A stretch of DNA of 16,548 nt from UMGS172 sp045636945 (GTDB lineage Bacteria; Bacillota; Clostridia; Oscillospirales; Acutalibacteraceae), in assembly GCA_045636945.1 (NCBI GenBank), contig JAZTYO010000041.1, positions 1-16,548 on the forward strand, in the 5' to 3' direction. The first letter of the stretch is position 1, and each line of letters begins with the position of its first letter. Of the stretch, positions 1-7,103 are shown in pieces. The notes under the pieces are model-generated. The model was not told the origin of the DNA and made no database searches. It worked only from the letters and a program-made list of their open reading frames with translations. A program made the translations under genes and the position numbers.

Positions 1-512
1 GGTGTTAAAACGGCAGTAGGCTCATCAAGGATTAGAATTTCGGCGCCACGATAAAGAACCTTCAATATTTCAACCGTTTGTTTTTCCGAAACCGCCATAT
101 CGTAAATCTTCTTGTCGGGGTCAATAACAAAGCCGTAACGCTGTGTTATTTCAACAACCTTTTTCTTAACCTCCGAAAGATTATATTTACCCTCTTCAAT
201 TCCAAGAGCAATATTTTCTGTGGCAGAAAAAACATCAACAAGTTTGAAGTGCTGATGAATCATACCAATTCCATAACGGAAAGCATCCTTAGGCGATTTA
301 ATAACAACCTCTTCACCGTCGATAAATATTTGACCTTCATCAGGGAAATAAATACCGGCAACCATATTCATCAAGGTTGTTTTACCGCTTCCGTTTTCAC
401 CAAGCAATGACAAGATCTCTCCGTTATTGACCGAGAGATTTACATCCTTATTGGCAACTACCGAACCGAAACGCTTTGAAATATTTCGGAGCTCTATTGC
501 AACACTTCCCAT
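1..512 (-). CDS. BMP-type ABC transporter ATP-binding protein, 3' end cut by window edge
   Basis: This is the N-terminal 170 residues of the ATPase of a simple-sugar/nucleoside (BMP-type) ABC importer; the gene continues past the left edge. The cytoplasmic ATPase would drive import of the ligand bound by the lipoprotein encoded just upstream. Seen: Walker A GENGSGKTT near residue 38, a Q-loop region HQHFKLVD, a signature segment AVSEKQTVEILK at 140-151, and Walker B ILILDEPTAVLTP at 159 onward. The signature reads VSEKQ rather than LSGGQ. The family usually has two tandem ATPase domains of about 500 residues in total, so the second domain and the permeases should lie to the left. I chose the ATG at 512 because AAAGG lies 8-9 bases upstream; the in-frame ATG at 521 abuts that site. 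The gene follows bmpA after a 118-base gap containing a terminator-like hairpin. Confidence 0.9.
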   Translation of the reverse strand, partial: MGSVAIELRNISKRFGSVVANKDVNLSVNNGEILSLLGENGSGKTTLMNMVAGIYFPDEGQIFIDGEEVVIKSPKDAFRYGIGMIHQHFKLVDVFSATENIALGIEEGKYNLSEVKKKVVEITQRYGFVIDPDKKIYDMAVSEKQTVEILKVLYRGAEILILDEPTAVLT

Positions 513-583
513 TTTTTGCATCCTTTCGGTTTAATATATAAAAGAAAAAACTAATCTTTGTTTAATTTCCACTTTTATGTATT

Positions 584-617
584 AAAAAATTCAGGCGGGG
601 CGAGCGCCCCGCCTGAA
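584..617 (-). terminator. Intrinsic terminator or attenuator between bmpA and the ATPase gene
   Basis: A perfect 13-bp stem (590-602 with 605-617, GC-rich core GGCGGGGCG) has a minimal loop and is followed on the minus strand by A and six Ts (589-584). It sits 13 bases after the bmpA stop and 72 bases before the ATPase start. This is the shape of an intrinsic terminator. Because the transporter ATPase continues in the same direction with no clear promoter between, it is probably leaky. That would give more binding protein than ATPase and protect the bmpA mRNA 3' end (inference). Confidence 0.85.
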
Positions 618-630
618 AGCTAAAGTGAGA

Positions 631-1830
631 TTATTCAGAGATACCGTCGATATACTTAATGTCGAAGTAAGGAGCAGATCTCTTGGAAGACTCGGTGAAT
701 GCACCGTTCTCGATAGCCTCGGTCTCGGGCTGGAAGTCTCCCATATCAACTACGTCAGCAGTGTAGGTGGTGAGTTCCTTGCCGCCAACAGTGAAGGTCT
801 TGGTATCAAATACCTTGAGTTCCTTAGAGATGAGCTTTGCCTTGATCTCCTCGATCTTCTCTGCGGTGCCGGGAGCTGCAACCTTATCGTTGAGTTCGGT
901 CAGTGCAACAGAACCGGTCTCGATGGTGCCGCAGTAATCGGTAGGAATAGCCTCGCCCTTCTTATAGTTCTCAATGATCATCTTGAAGTAAGGAGTCCAA
1001 TCGATCTTGGAAGAAATGATAGCGGTGTTGGGGCCCATGGAAATGGTGCTGATGTTGTAAGCAACGTTGGGAACACCCTTCTCTTCGCAAGCCTTGGGAG
1101 CGCCTTCAGAGTCAGCATGCTGGCTGATGAGGACACAACCGCTGTTGATGAGGTTGAGAGCTGCCTCCTTCTCCTTGGCAATATCAAACCAGGAGTTGGT
1201 GTACTGAACCTTCATGGTAACGGTGGGGCAGATGTAACGAACGCCGAGATAGAAAGAAGTGAGACCGGAAACGACCTCTGCATAGTTGAAAGCACCGACA
1301 TAGCCGATCTTGGCCTGATCTGCGGTGATCTTTCCTTCAGAGATCATCTGGTTGAGCTTCATACCTGCAGCAACACCTGCAAGGAAACGTCCCTCGTAGA
1401 TGGATGCAAATGCGTTGTGATAGTTGTCAAGCTTTTCGGTCAGAGCCTTGGTACCGGTTGCGTGGCAGAACTGAACATCCTTGAATTCCTTAGCAGCCTG
1501 GATCATATAAGTCTCATGGCCGAAAGAATCAGCAAAAATGATGTTGCATCCTGCGTCAACAAGCTCGGCGGCTGCATTGTAGCAAGCCTCGTTTTCGCCG
1601 ATGTTGACCTTCAAAAGAACCTGATCGTCCTTAAGACCGAGTTCCTTCTGTGCGGCATAGATAGCCTGGATGAAGTTGTTGTCGTAGGTGGAGTTTTCAT
1701 CGTGCAAGCAGATGATACCGATCTTAAAGTTGTCCTTAGCGGTATCGTCGCCCTTGTCATCAGAGCCGCCGCAAGCAGCAAATGAGAACAACATAACTGC
1801 GACTAAAAGAAGTGCGAGAAGTTTTTTCAT
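631..1830 (-). CDS. bmpA: BMP family ABC transporter substrate-binding lipoprotein
   Basis: This is the extracellular, lipid-anchored substrate-binding protein (399 aa) of a BMP/Med-type ABC importer; characterised relatives bind purine nucleosides or similar sugars. Seen: a lysine-rich start and hydrophobic signal peptide (residues 1-19), a lipobox FAAC with Cys20 and a GGSDDKGDD linker, then a periplasmic-binding-protein fold with BMP-like segments: FKIGIICLHDENSTYDNNF, a GHETYMIQAA segment, NYHNAFASIYEGRFLAGVAAG and KIGYVGAFNYAEVVSG. I chose the ATG at 1830 because GGAGG lies 8 bases upstream. The TTG at 1845 would place the ribosome site inside the gene. It is first in the operon, with its own promoter and a structured leader, ahead of the ATPase. 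The ligand cannot be read from sequence; nucleoside is the family default. Codon choice is strongly biased (GAG, AAG, AAC), which suggests high expression. Confidence 0.93.
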   Translation of the reverse strand: MKKLLALLLVAVMLFSFAACGGSDDKGDDTAKDNFKIGIICLHDENSTYDNNFIQAIYAAQKELGLKDDQVLLKVNIGENEACYNAAAELVDAGCNIIFADSFGHETYMIQAAKEFKDVQFCHATGTKALTEKLDNYHNAFASIYEGRFLAGVAAGMKLNQMISEGKITADQAKIGYVGAFNYAEVVSGLTSFYLGVRYICPTVTMKVQYTNSWFDIAKEKEAALNLINSGCVLISQHADSEGAPKACEEKGVPNVAYNISTISMGPNTAIISSKIDWTPYFKMIIENYKKGEAIPTDYCGTIETGSVALTELNDKVAAPGTAEKIEEIKAKLISKELKVFDTKTFTVGGKELTTYTADVVDMGDFQPETEAIENGAFTESSKRSAPYFDIKYIDGISE

Positions 1831-1854
1831 TTTTCTAACCTCCAAAAAATGTTT

Positions 1855-1873
1855 ATGTAAATGTTATTTACAT
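1855..1873 (-). promoter_or_regulatory. Inverted repeat just upstream of the bmpA ribosome site
   Basis: A perfect 8-bp inverted repeat (ATGTAAAT, 3-base spacer, ATTTACAT) ends 13 bases before the GGAGG of bmpA. It is about 100 bases downstream of the predicted promoter, so it is more likely an RNA hairpin near the ribosome site than a DNA operator, although a roadblock repressor site is possible. AT-rich repeats of this size can occur by chance in such a leader. Confidence 0.35.
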
Positions 1874-1891
1874 CAAAATAAAAAACATAAA

Positions 1892-1938
1892 GTCGGAGAA
1901 TAAGACAACTTAAAACCCATTCTCTTTATTCTACCGAC
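1892..1938 (-). promoter_or_regulatory. Leader hairpin in the bmpA 5' untranslated region
   Basis: On the minus strand, GTCGG-T-AGAATAA pairs with TTATTCT-CCGAC, giving 12 pairs with one bulged base around a 22-base loop. T-rich sequence follows, with six Ts at 1886-1881 interrupted by TTTATG. It lies in the middle of the roughly 145-base leader between the predicted start of transcription and bmpA. The shape suggests an attenuator or a regulatory RNA platform. The conserved core of a purine riboswitch is not present, and I do not recognise a known class. Confidence 0.4.
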
Positions 1939-1982
1939 CTCCTATAATTCAATAAATATAAAGTCAATATAACCACAAATTT

Positions 1983-2011
1983 ATGTTACCACAACGAAAT
2001 ATAATTGTCAA
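1983..2011 (-). promoter_or_regulatory. Sigma-A promoter for bmpA operon
   Basis: The minus strand reads TTGACA (2011-2006), a 17-base spacer, then TAACAT (1988-1983). This predicts a start of transcription near 1976 and a leader of about 145 bases before the bmpA ATG. The -35 box is perfect and the -10 is good. Confidence 0.75.
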
Positions 2012-2054
2012 CAAATTTTGACTTTTTTTGCGAAGGTTACATAATCCATTAATG

Positions 2055-2091
2055 TAAAAAAGACCTGCCGCATTTTAATACGGCAGGTCTT
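2055..2091 (-). terminator. Intrinsic terminator after fucO
   Basis: An 11-bp stem, AAGACCTGCCG with CGGCAGGTCTT, and a 10-base loop are followed on the minus strand by a run of Ts and lie 14 bases past the fucO stop codon. It separates fucO from the bmpA promoter 44 bases further on. Confidence 0.88.
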
Positions 2092-2105
2092 GGTTTAATC
2101 GGATA

Positions 2106-3254
2106 TTACATCAAAGAGAGATAGAGTTCCTTAATCTCTGCAACGCTTGTATCTCTGGGGTTACCGGGACGGCAAGCATCAGCAAATGCACTTTCGGAAA
2201 GGAAGTCAACATCCTCTGCCTTAACGATTGCCTTAAGGTCGGCAGGAATGCCAACGTCAACACTCAACTGCTTAACAGCGTCGATAGCAGCCTTGCGTGC
2301 ATGCTCGAGGCTCATTGCGTCTACGCCCTCAACACCCATAGCCTTTGCGATATCGCGATACTTCTCACCGGTTGCAGGAGCGTTGTACTCCATAACGGTA
2401 GGAAGAATAATAGCGTTAGCAACACCGTGAGGAGTGTCATAAAGAGCACCAAGAGGATGAGCCATAGAGTGAACAATGCCCAAACCGACGTTCGAAAAGC
2501 CCATGCCTGCGATGTACTGACCGAGAGCCATACCCTCACGACCTGCGGGCTCGTTGTTAACTGCAGCACGGAGAGATTTTGCGATAATCTCAATAGCCTT
2601 GATGTGGAACATACCGCTCATTTCCCAAGCACCCTTGGTGATATAGCCCTCGATAGCGTGGGTGAGAGCATCCATACCGGTAGCTGCGGTAAGGCTCTTA
2701 GGCATAGTAGACATCATATCGGGGTCAACAACTGCAACAACGGGGATATCGTGAACGTCGACACAGACCATCTTGCGGTTCTTTGCATCGTCGGTGATAA
2801 CATAGTTGATAGTAACCTCTGCTGCGGTACCTGCAGTGGTAGGAACAGCAATGATGGGAACACAAGGCTTCTTGGTGGGTGCTACACCCTCAAGAGAAAC
2901 AACATCCGAGAACTCGGGATTGGTGATGATGATACCGATAGCCTTTGCAGTATCCATAGAAGAACCGCCGCCAATAGCGATGATGCAGTCAGTACCCGCA
3001 GCCTTGAATGCTGCTACACCGGTCTGAACGTTCTCAATAGTGGGGTTGGGTTTGATATTTGAGTAAATCTCGTATGCGATCTTTGCGTTATCGAGAACAT
3101 CGGTAACCTTCTTGGTAACACCGAACTTGATAAGGTCGGGGTCGGAGCATACGAAAGCCTTTTTAAAGCCACGTGCGATAACCTCATCTGCGATAGCGTT
3201 GATAGCGCCTGCGCCGTGGTAGCTGGTTTCATTAAGAACAAATCTGTTTGCCAT
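2106..3254 (-). CDS. fucO: Lactaldehyde reductase / 1,2-propanediol oxidoreductase (iron-containing ADH)
   Basis: This is an NAD-dependent group III (iron-activated) alcohol dehydrogenase that reduces L-lactaldehyde, from fucose or rhamnose breakdown, to 1,2-propanediol in the cytoplasm, regenerating NAD under anaerobic conditions. The 382 aa match E. coli FucO in length and aligned motifs throughout: start MANRFVLNET, NAD-binding IGGGSSMDTAKAIGI (94-108), TTAGTAAEVTINYVITD (139-155), and the metal-site segments ATGMDALTHAIEGY (191-204) and VHSMAHPLGALYDTPHG (261-277). The expected metal ligands are D195, H199, H262 and H276, all present. The ATG at 3254 has AAAGGA about 8-10 bases upstream. 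It is transcribed alone, with its own promoter, an operator-like repeat in the leader and a terminator. No fucose isomerase, kinase or aldolase gene lies nearby. A wider substrate range (other short aldehydes or diols) is possible. Confidence 0.93.
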   Translation of the reverse strand: MANRFVLNETSYHGAGAINAIADEVIARGFKKAFVCSDPDLIKFGVTKKVTDVLDNAKIAYEIYSNIKPNPTIENVQTGVAAFKAAGTDCIIAIGGGSSMDTAKAIGIIITNPEFSDVVSLEGVAPTKKPCVPIIAVPTTAGTAAEVTINYVITDDAKNRKMVCVDVHDIPVVAVVDPDMMSTMPKSLTAATGMDALTHAIEGYITKGAWEMSGMFHIKAIEIIAKSLRAAVNNEPAGREGMALGQYIAGMGFSNVGLGIVHSMAHPLGALYDTPHGVANAIILPTVMEYNAPATGEKYRDIAKAMGVEGVDAMSLEHARKAAIDAVKQLSVDVGIPADLKAIVKAEDVDFLSESAFADACRPGNPRDTSVAEIKELYLSLM

Positions 3255-3310
3255 AAGAAAAACATCCTTTCGTTTACCGCTTGAAGTGAATGATTTAATT
3301 GATTGATTTA

Positions 3311-3335
3311 TGTTGATTTACATCCGAAATCAACA
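3311..3335 (-). promoter_or_regulatory. Operator-like inverted repeat in fucO leader
   Basis: TGTTGATTT and AAATCAACA form a perfect 9-bp inverted repeat with a 7-base spacer, starting only a few bases after the predicted fucO start of transcription. Position and symmetry fit a repressor site. The TTG...CAA ends recall redox-sensing Rex sites, but the spacing and core do not match the Rex consensus I know, so no regulator is assigned. Confidence 0.45.
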
Positions 3336-3348
3336 ACAAACCTCTAAA

Positions 3349-3377
3349 CATATAATAGCGTTTTTTTAACAAGTCAA
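3349..3377 (-). promoter_or_regulatory. Probable sigma-A promoter for fucO
   Basis: The minus strand reads TTGACT (3377-3372), a 17-base spacer, then TATATG (3354-3349). It lies 22 bases past the stop of the PAP2-kinase gene. I see no terminator between the two genes, so some read-through from the envelope operon into fucO is possible. Confidence 0.6.
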
Positions 3378-3399
3378 GTGCAAAATGTGAAAATATATC

Positions 3400-4869
3400 T
3401 TATCTTATGAACTTTACAGCGTGGTTCATATTTTCGATAACAACCTCGCCGTCGCTTTCGGCATGCTCGCCGTCCAGAGTCCAATCAAGCTTACCCTCGG
3501 TTATTATCTTGGCTTTAGAGGATTTATAGAATTCAATACCACCATTATTGAAGTTTGAAGTGGTTATTGCCGTAATAATGTGGCTAAGGTCGGCAATGCT
3601 CTTTGGCTTCTTGATAAGAGCAACCTCAAACACACCGTCGCTCATATCGACCAACTCTTCCTTGAGCTTTACAACACCGCCCACCGAAGTGGTATTTGTA
3701 ACCGAAACGAAGATATAATCACCGCTTACGGTGCGGTCATCAAGCTCAACCGTTACAGAGTAGCTTCTGATAGATGCTACCTCTTTAACACCTCCGAGAA
3801 TGTAAGCAAAATGTCCAAGAACGTTTTTTACACCCTGCGGAACGTTGTAAGAAGCAGCAGTAAAGGCACCAAAGCTTGCGACGTAGGTAAAATATCTATC
3901 CCCATTGAAGCAACCTATATCAATAGGATATTCATCACCTGTTGCAATTATTTCGGAGGCCTCTTTCGGGTCGCTTGAAAGATTCATACTTGCAGCAAAA
4001 TCGTTGGTACTTCCTGCAGGGATATAACCCAACGGCAGGTCGGCATTTGACTGCATAAGTCCGCAAATGGTTTCGTTCAAGGTTCCATCACCACCAAAGC
4101 AGGCAACCGAATCGTACCCGTCGGCAACGGCAGTAGATGCAAACTCAACTGCATGACCCCTCTTTTCGGTCAGTCTTACCGTAACAACAAGTTGTTTTTT
4201 CTGCAGTTCCTTGATAACCTCAACCAAAGCATCCTTGGCGGTCATTTTGCCCGAAACGGGATTAACTATAAGCAACAGCCTTTTGCGATTGTTCAGCTTT
4301 TCCTTGTGCTCACGTTTCTTCTGACGCTTTTTGGAGAAAACCTTTATAAGAAGGTTGACAACCACAACGGCATTGACACCGAAGCCAATTCCCAAAAGCA
4401 TTCCTGCCAGAACGTCGGTAGGATAGTGAACGTACAGATAAAGCCTTGAAAAAGCAACGTTCAAGGCAATACACATTGCAGGTATACCGAACTTGCGCTT
4501 GTTTATAAGCAATACCGTTGCTGCCTCAAAGCAGGCAAGAGTATGACCCGACGGGAATGAACCGTCGCTCAAGGGTTCAACCAAAAGTTCAAAATTGACT
4601 CCTGACATTTCATAAGGTCTTATACGGTCAATCAGTGGCTTTAAGGTGATATTGCCCACGAGTAATCCTAAAAGCAATGCAACACCCATCATTGCGCCAA
4701 CCTTACGGTATTTTTTTGTAAGTAATAAAAGTACGGCTATGATAATCCAGAATATGCCACCGTCACCAAGTTTGGTGATTATCGGCATAAACCAATCGAG
4801 GAAACCGCATTGGAACAGATCCTGGATACCGTCAAGTATCTTCAGTTCAAATCCATTCAAAGCATTCAT
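3400..4869 (-). CDS. PAP2 lipid phosphatase fused to diacylglycerol-kinase-type lipid kinase
   Basis: This is a 489-aa two-domain membrane protein. Residues about 1-178 form an integral-membrane PAP2 phosphatase with all three motifs: KPLIDRIRP (77-85), PSGHT (106-110) and SRLYLYVHYPTD (141-152). A basic linker KRQKKREHKEKLNNRKR (181-197) leads into a cytoplasmic DAGK/YegS/BmrU-type kinase: LLLIVNPVSGK, GGDGTLNE (259-266), IPAGSTNDFA (283-292) and LDGE (465-468). Relatives of the first domain remove phosphate from lipid phosphates such as undecaprenyl pyrophosphate or phosphatidate; relatives of the second phosphorylate lipid alcohols. The two activities are formally opposite. I chose ATG 4869 because GGAG lies 8 bases upstream; an in-frame upstream extension to 4929 has no such support. 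It is last in the envelope operon, 73 bases after the preceding stop. PAP2-kinase fusions are known mainly in Actinobacteria; the true lipid substrate is unknown. Confidence 0.9.
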   Translation of the reverse strand: MNALNGFELKILDGIQDLFQCGFLDWFMPIITKLGDGGIFWIIIAVLLLLTKKYRKVGAMMGVALLLGLLVGNITLKPLIDRIRPYEMSGVNFELLVEPLSDGSFPSGHTLACFEAATVLLINKRKFGIPAMCIALNVAFSRLYLYVHYPTDVLAGMLLGIGFGVNAVVVVNLLIKVFSKKRQKKREHKEKLNNRKRLLLIVNPVSGKMTAKDALVEVIKELQKKQLVVTVRLTEKRGHAVEFASTAVADGYDSVACFGGDGTLNETICGLMQSNADLPLGYIPAGSTNDFAASMNLSSDPKEASEIIATGDEYPIDIGCFNGDRYFTYVASFGAFTAASYNVPQGVKNVLGHFAYILGGVKEVASIRSYSVTVELDDRTVSGDYIFVSVTNTTSVGGVVKLKEELVDMSDGVFEVALIKKPKSIADLSHIITAITTSNFNNGGIEFYKSSKAKIITEGKLDWTLDGEHAESDGEVVIENMNHAVKFIR

Positions 4870-4886
4870 AAAGGAATCTCCTTTAT
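4868..4886 (-). promoter_or_regulatory. Hairpin covering the ribosome site and start codon of the PAP2-kinase gene
   Basis: On the minus strand, ATAAAGGA and TCCTTTAT form a perfect 8-bp stem with a 3-base loop (GAT). It contains the GGAG ribosome site and the first two bases of the ATG at 4869. If it forms, ribosome access to this gene would be limited unless translation or melting from upstream opens it. Confidence 0.5.
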
Positions 4887-4942
4887 AACAATTACAGTCA
4901 GTCGAAACACAGAAAAAATATTTCGACAAGTTGCAATCATTA

Positions 4943-6016
4943 TCAGTTGTTTGTTATTTCGTATACGGTATATTTACTGCCAACCTTATGGAAATACAGT
5001 GTTATGTCTATATTCTCAGTATGGTCTTGGTATCCTTTGCGGGAAAGTGTTTCGGTCAACTTTACTCGGCAAGAAAATACGTTATCGGTATATTTTGTAA
5101 ATTCAGAAGCCTTCTGGTTATAAAGCTCGTAAGCATAATGCTCGCGAACCCAGTTGACCTGTATCGAACGAACCCTTTTGTATATGTCGTAATTCTTATC
5201 AAGATATGCGCCAATCGAACTGAACGGAGCATCATTGGATAAGAATTTGGTATATTCTTCAGCAACCTTTATAGCATAATTTGACTGCTCTTTCTCAAGC
5301 TGCTCATCGTAAGCAACGGGAGTTACATAACACTCCTCTACTTCGTCATAAACCAACTCGAGCGTTTTTCCGTCCTTATCCTTGGCAACAAAGCTTGGTT
5401 CAAACAAAAGACCGTCAACGGTATACTTATCGTACAGTATGCCCTCAACGCCCTTAGGCATATAGTCATACGAACGGTCCTTGATGTCCTTTTCGGAGAT
5501 GTACTCCTCACCCATCGTCAAACCGTTGACCATAAGAGCTCCACCCTTCGGCAGTTTTACGTTAAGCACATAATCCTGAACTGCAAAAACCTCAACATCG
5601 GTCAACTCATAATACTTAAAACCAAAACCTGCCTCTTTTTCGGTCGGCGAAACGGTCAGATAAGCAACTCTTTTGTTTTGGCATGAAACAACGTACTGCT
5701 CGTTTCCGTTACCGTCGGTCGAAACCGAGAAGTATTGAAGTTGGTCTGAATCAACAGATTTAGCGAACTTCTCATTAAAGCTTTCAACCGTTTCAAACTT
5801 TAAAAGTTCGGGACAGTATATTTCAGCCAACTGACCAACCCTCATCGTCCTGAAATAATCCTCAAACACCTTTTCAGCAACGTATTTCGGTCTGGACTGT
5901 TCAAATGCGCTAAGCAAATTCCAAAGCACAACCACTGCGGCAATAAGCACAGCAACGAAAAAGCCCAAAACCCAAAGATATATCTTCATATATCTTGACA
6001 TTTTCTTATTTCTCAT
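4943..6016 (-). CDS. Membrane-anchored extracytoplasmic protein of unknown function
   Basis: The 357-aa protein is not assigned to a family. Seen: a short basic N-terminus (RNKKMSRYMK), one transmembrane helix at about 11-33 and a soluble remainder of mixed alpha/beta character with no cysteine cluster or catalytic motif that I recognise, presumably outside the membrane. Two segments, about 45-115 (EDYFRTMRVGQLAEIY...) and the C-terminal 110 residues ending GSKYTVYEITNN, look like NTF2-like folds by pattern (helical start, terminal strands), but this is a guess. The ATG at 6016 has AGGTGA a few bases upstream, overlapping the stop of the preceding gene, which ends 4 bases before, so the two are probably translationally coupled. 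It lies between a phosphodiester glycosidase and a lipid phosphatase/kinase, suggesting an accessory role in envelope glycan or lipid chemistry. Confidence 0.8.
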   Translation of the reverse strand: MRNKKMSRYMKIYLWVLGFFVAVLIAAVVVLWNLLSAFEQSRPKYVAEKVFEDYFRTMRVGQLAEIYCPELLKFETVESFNEKFAKSVDSDQLQYFSVSTDGNGNEQYVVSCQNKRVAYLTVSPTEKEAGFGFKYYELTDVEVFAVQDYVLNVKLPKGGALMVNGLTMGEEYISEKDIKDRSYDYMPKGVEGILYDKYTVDGLLFEPSFVAKDKDGKTLELVYDEVEECYVTPVAYDEQLEKEQSNYAIKVAEEYTKFLSNDAPFSSIGAYLDKNYDIYKRVRSIQVNWVREHYAYELYNQKASEFTKYTDNVFSCRVKLTETLSRKGYQDHTENIDITLYFHKVGSKYTVYEITNN

Positions 6017-6020
6017 CTTC

Positions 6021-7103
6021 TCACCTGCTCACACAAAAGTATGTTGGAATCGTACGAGGCGGAGAAAATGCCTTATACTTATTTGTAAGTCCCTGAAGCT
6101 GATATTTGTCAAGCTGAGTTTTGTCAACGTCGTACTTGTCGTAGTAATTCTCATAATACATCATAGCCGAAGAGCCACCGTCAAGCATCCCTGCCGTAAC
6201 GGCGCCGTAAGATACCATAATATCTATGATTTCGTTATATGTAGCACCAAGACTTGATGCCGTACGACCGTCGGTAACAACGAAAATAAAAGCACCGTCA
6301 GCCCTTTGACCGATAGCAGTTCTTTGTGCAGCACCGGTATTACCCTGCTTATAGTGAATATGTACTCCTCTTTCGTCCGAATCAATAAGCACGTTACCCT
6401 TCTGGAACGAAACACCGTCGGTTATACCGAGCTTTTCTGCTTTAGCCTTGGTCATCGATTCTGTAACGACCAATCTGTTATCCTTATTTATGCCGATAAA
6501 GGTCAAATTGGAACCGTCGTTCCAAACACACTCACCGTTGGAAAACGTTAGGCCAATCGGCTTGGCACCGGTACCGTTGCCACCCTCGTCAAGAAAGCCT
6601 CCGCCATTAATAGAGGCGATGCAATCCTCCTGCTTAGCCATTTCAAATGACGTTTTTCCAACCGTCGCACTATTAAAATTTTGTGACGATACACCAACGT
6701 ATACCCTTGAAGGGTCGGGAATAACGAGGATGTATGCTTTGAAATTATCGTATCTTGTGGTTATGTACTTCATTCCATCGATAAACTCTTCTTCCTCCTT
6801 CTCGGGGGAGTTTTCATTATCGACATAGCTGTCCATATCAATGGTCAGTTTGGAATCCACATAGCTGTTGTCCACAATAGCCTGAACCTCTTCCTCAGAC
6901 AGAAAAAGTCTGGGAACCCATTTGGTTGCACTGGCCTGTGTTGCCGAAAGCACCAGCTTATCCCTTATAGTTGTGCTAGGGCCGTTGGCAACAACAAAAA
7001 GCAATACAAAAAGTGCAATTATAAGAAACAGTAATGCCGTGCCAAGGCAGGCAAACGACCTGAGCACTATACGACCCACGGTCAATCGTTTTTCGGATTT
7101 CAT
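6021..7103 (-). CDS. Membrane-anchored phosphodiester glycosidase (NAGPA domain)
   Basis: The 360 aa have a basic N-terminus, a transmembrane helix at about 18-40 and a NAGPA/phosphodiester glycosidase domain (PF09992 type) facing outward. Known members of this family remove GlcNAc from phosphodiester links (human uncovering enzyme) or act in bacterial polysaccharide metabolism. Conserved segments seen: ASINGGGFLDEGG (163-175), QRTAIGQRADGAFIFVVTDG (260-279), AGMLDGGSSAMMYY (304-317) and PPRTIPTYFCV (348-358). The 90-110 region is acidic and probably a stalk. Its ATG shares one base with the stop of the glycosyltransferase gene (TGATG), and the next gene begins 4 bases after its stop, so it is embedded in an operon. 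The bond cleaved here is unknown; a sugar-1-phosphodiester on an envelope polymer is the natural guess given its neighbours. Confidence 0.88.
   Translation of the reverse strand: MKSEKRLTVGRIVLRSFACLGTALLFLIIALFVLLFVVANGPSTTIRDKLVLSATQASATKWVPRLFLSEEEVQAIVDNSYVDSKLTIDMDSYVDNENSPEKEEEEFIDGMKYITTRYDNFKAYILVIPDPSRVYVGVSSQNFNSATVGKTSFEMAKQEDCIASINGGGFLDEGGNGTGAKPIGLTFSNGECVWNDGSNLTFIGINKDNRLVVTESMTKAKAEKLGITDGVSFQKGNVLIDSDERGVHIHYKQGNTGAAQRTAIGQRADGAFIFVVTDGRTASSLGATYNEIIDIMVSYGAVTAGMLDGGSSAMMYYENYYDKYDVDKTQLDKYQLQGLTNKYKAFSPPRTIPTYFCVSR

Noticed and set aside
78..410. Open frame (110 aa) on the plus strand opposite the ABC ATPase
   Set aside because: The minus strand encodes Walker A, signature and Walker B in order; this frame has no coding signal.
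625..1785. Long open frame (386 aa) on the plus strand opposite bmpA
   Set aside because: It is an antisense shadow caused by the biased codons of bmpA: Leu/Val/Gly-rich with no family pattern and no ribosome site. The minus frame has a signal peptide, lipobox and GGAGG.
1873..1920. 15-codon leader peptide frame within the bmpA leader
   Set aside because: The nearest GGAGG is about 17 bases before its ATG, too far for normal initiation, and no codon run suggests attenuation.
1831..1976. Purine riboswitch before bmpA
   Set aside because: The leader has one bulged stem but not the three-stem layout or conserved junction bases of the purine class.
2301..3062. Open frame (253 aa) on the plus strand opposite fucO
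   Set aside because: Antisense shadow; Cys/Asn/His-rich composition typical of reversed codons, with no start context.
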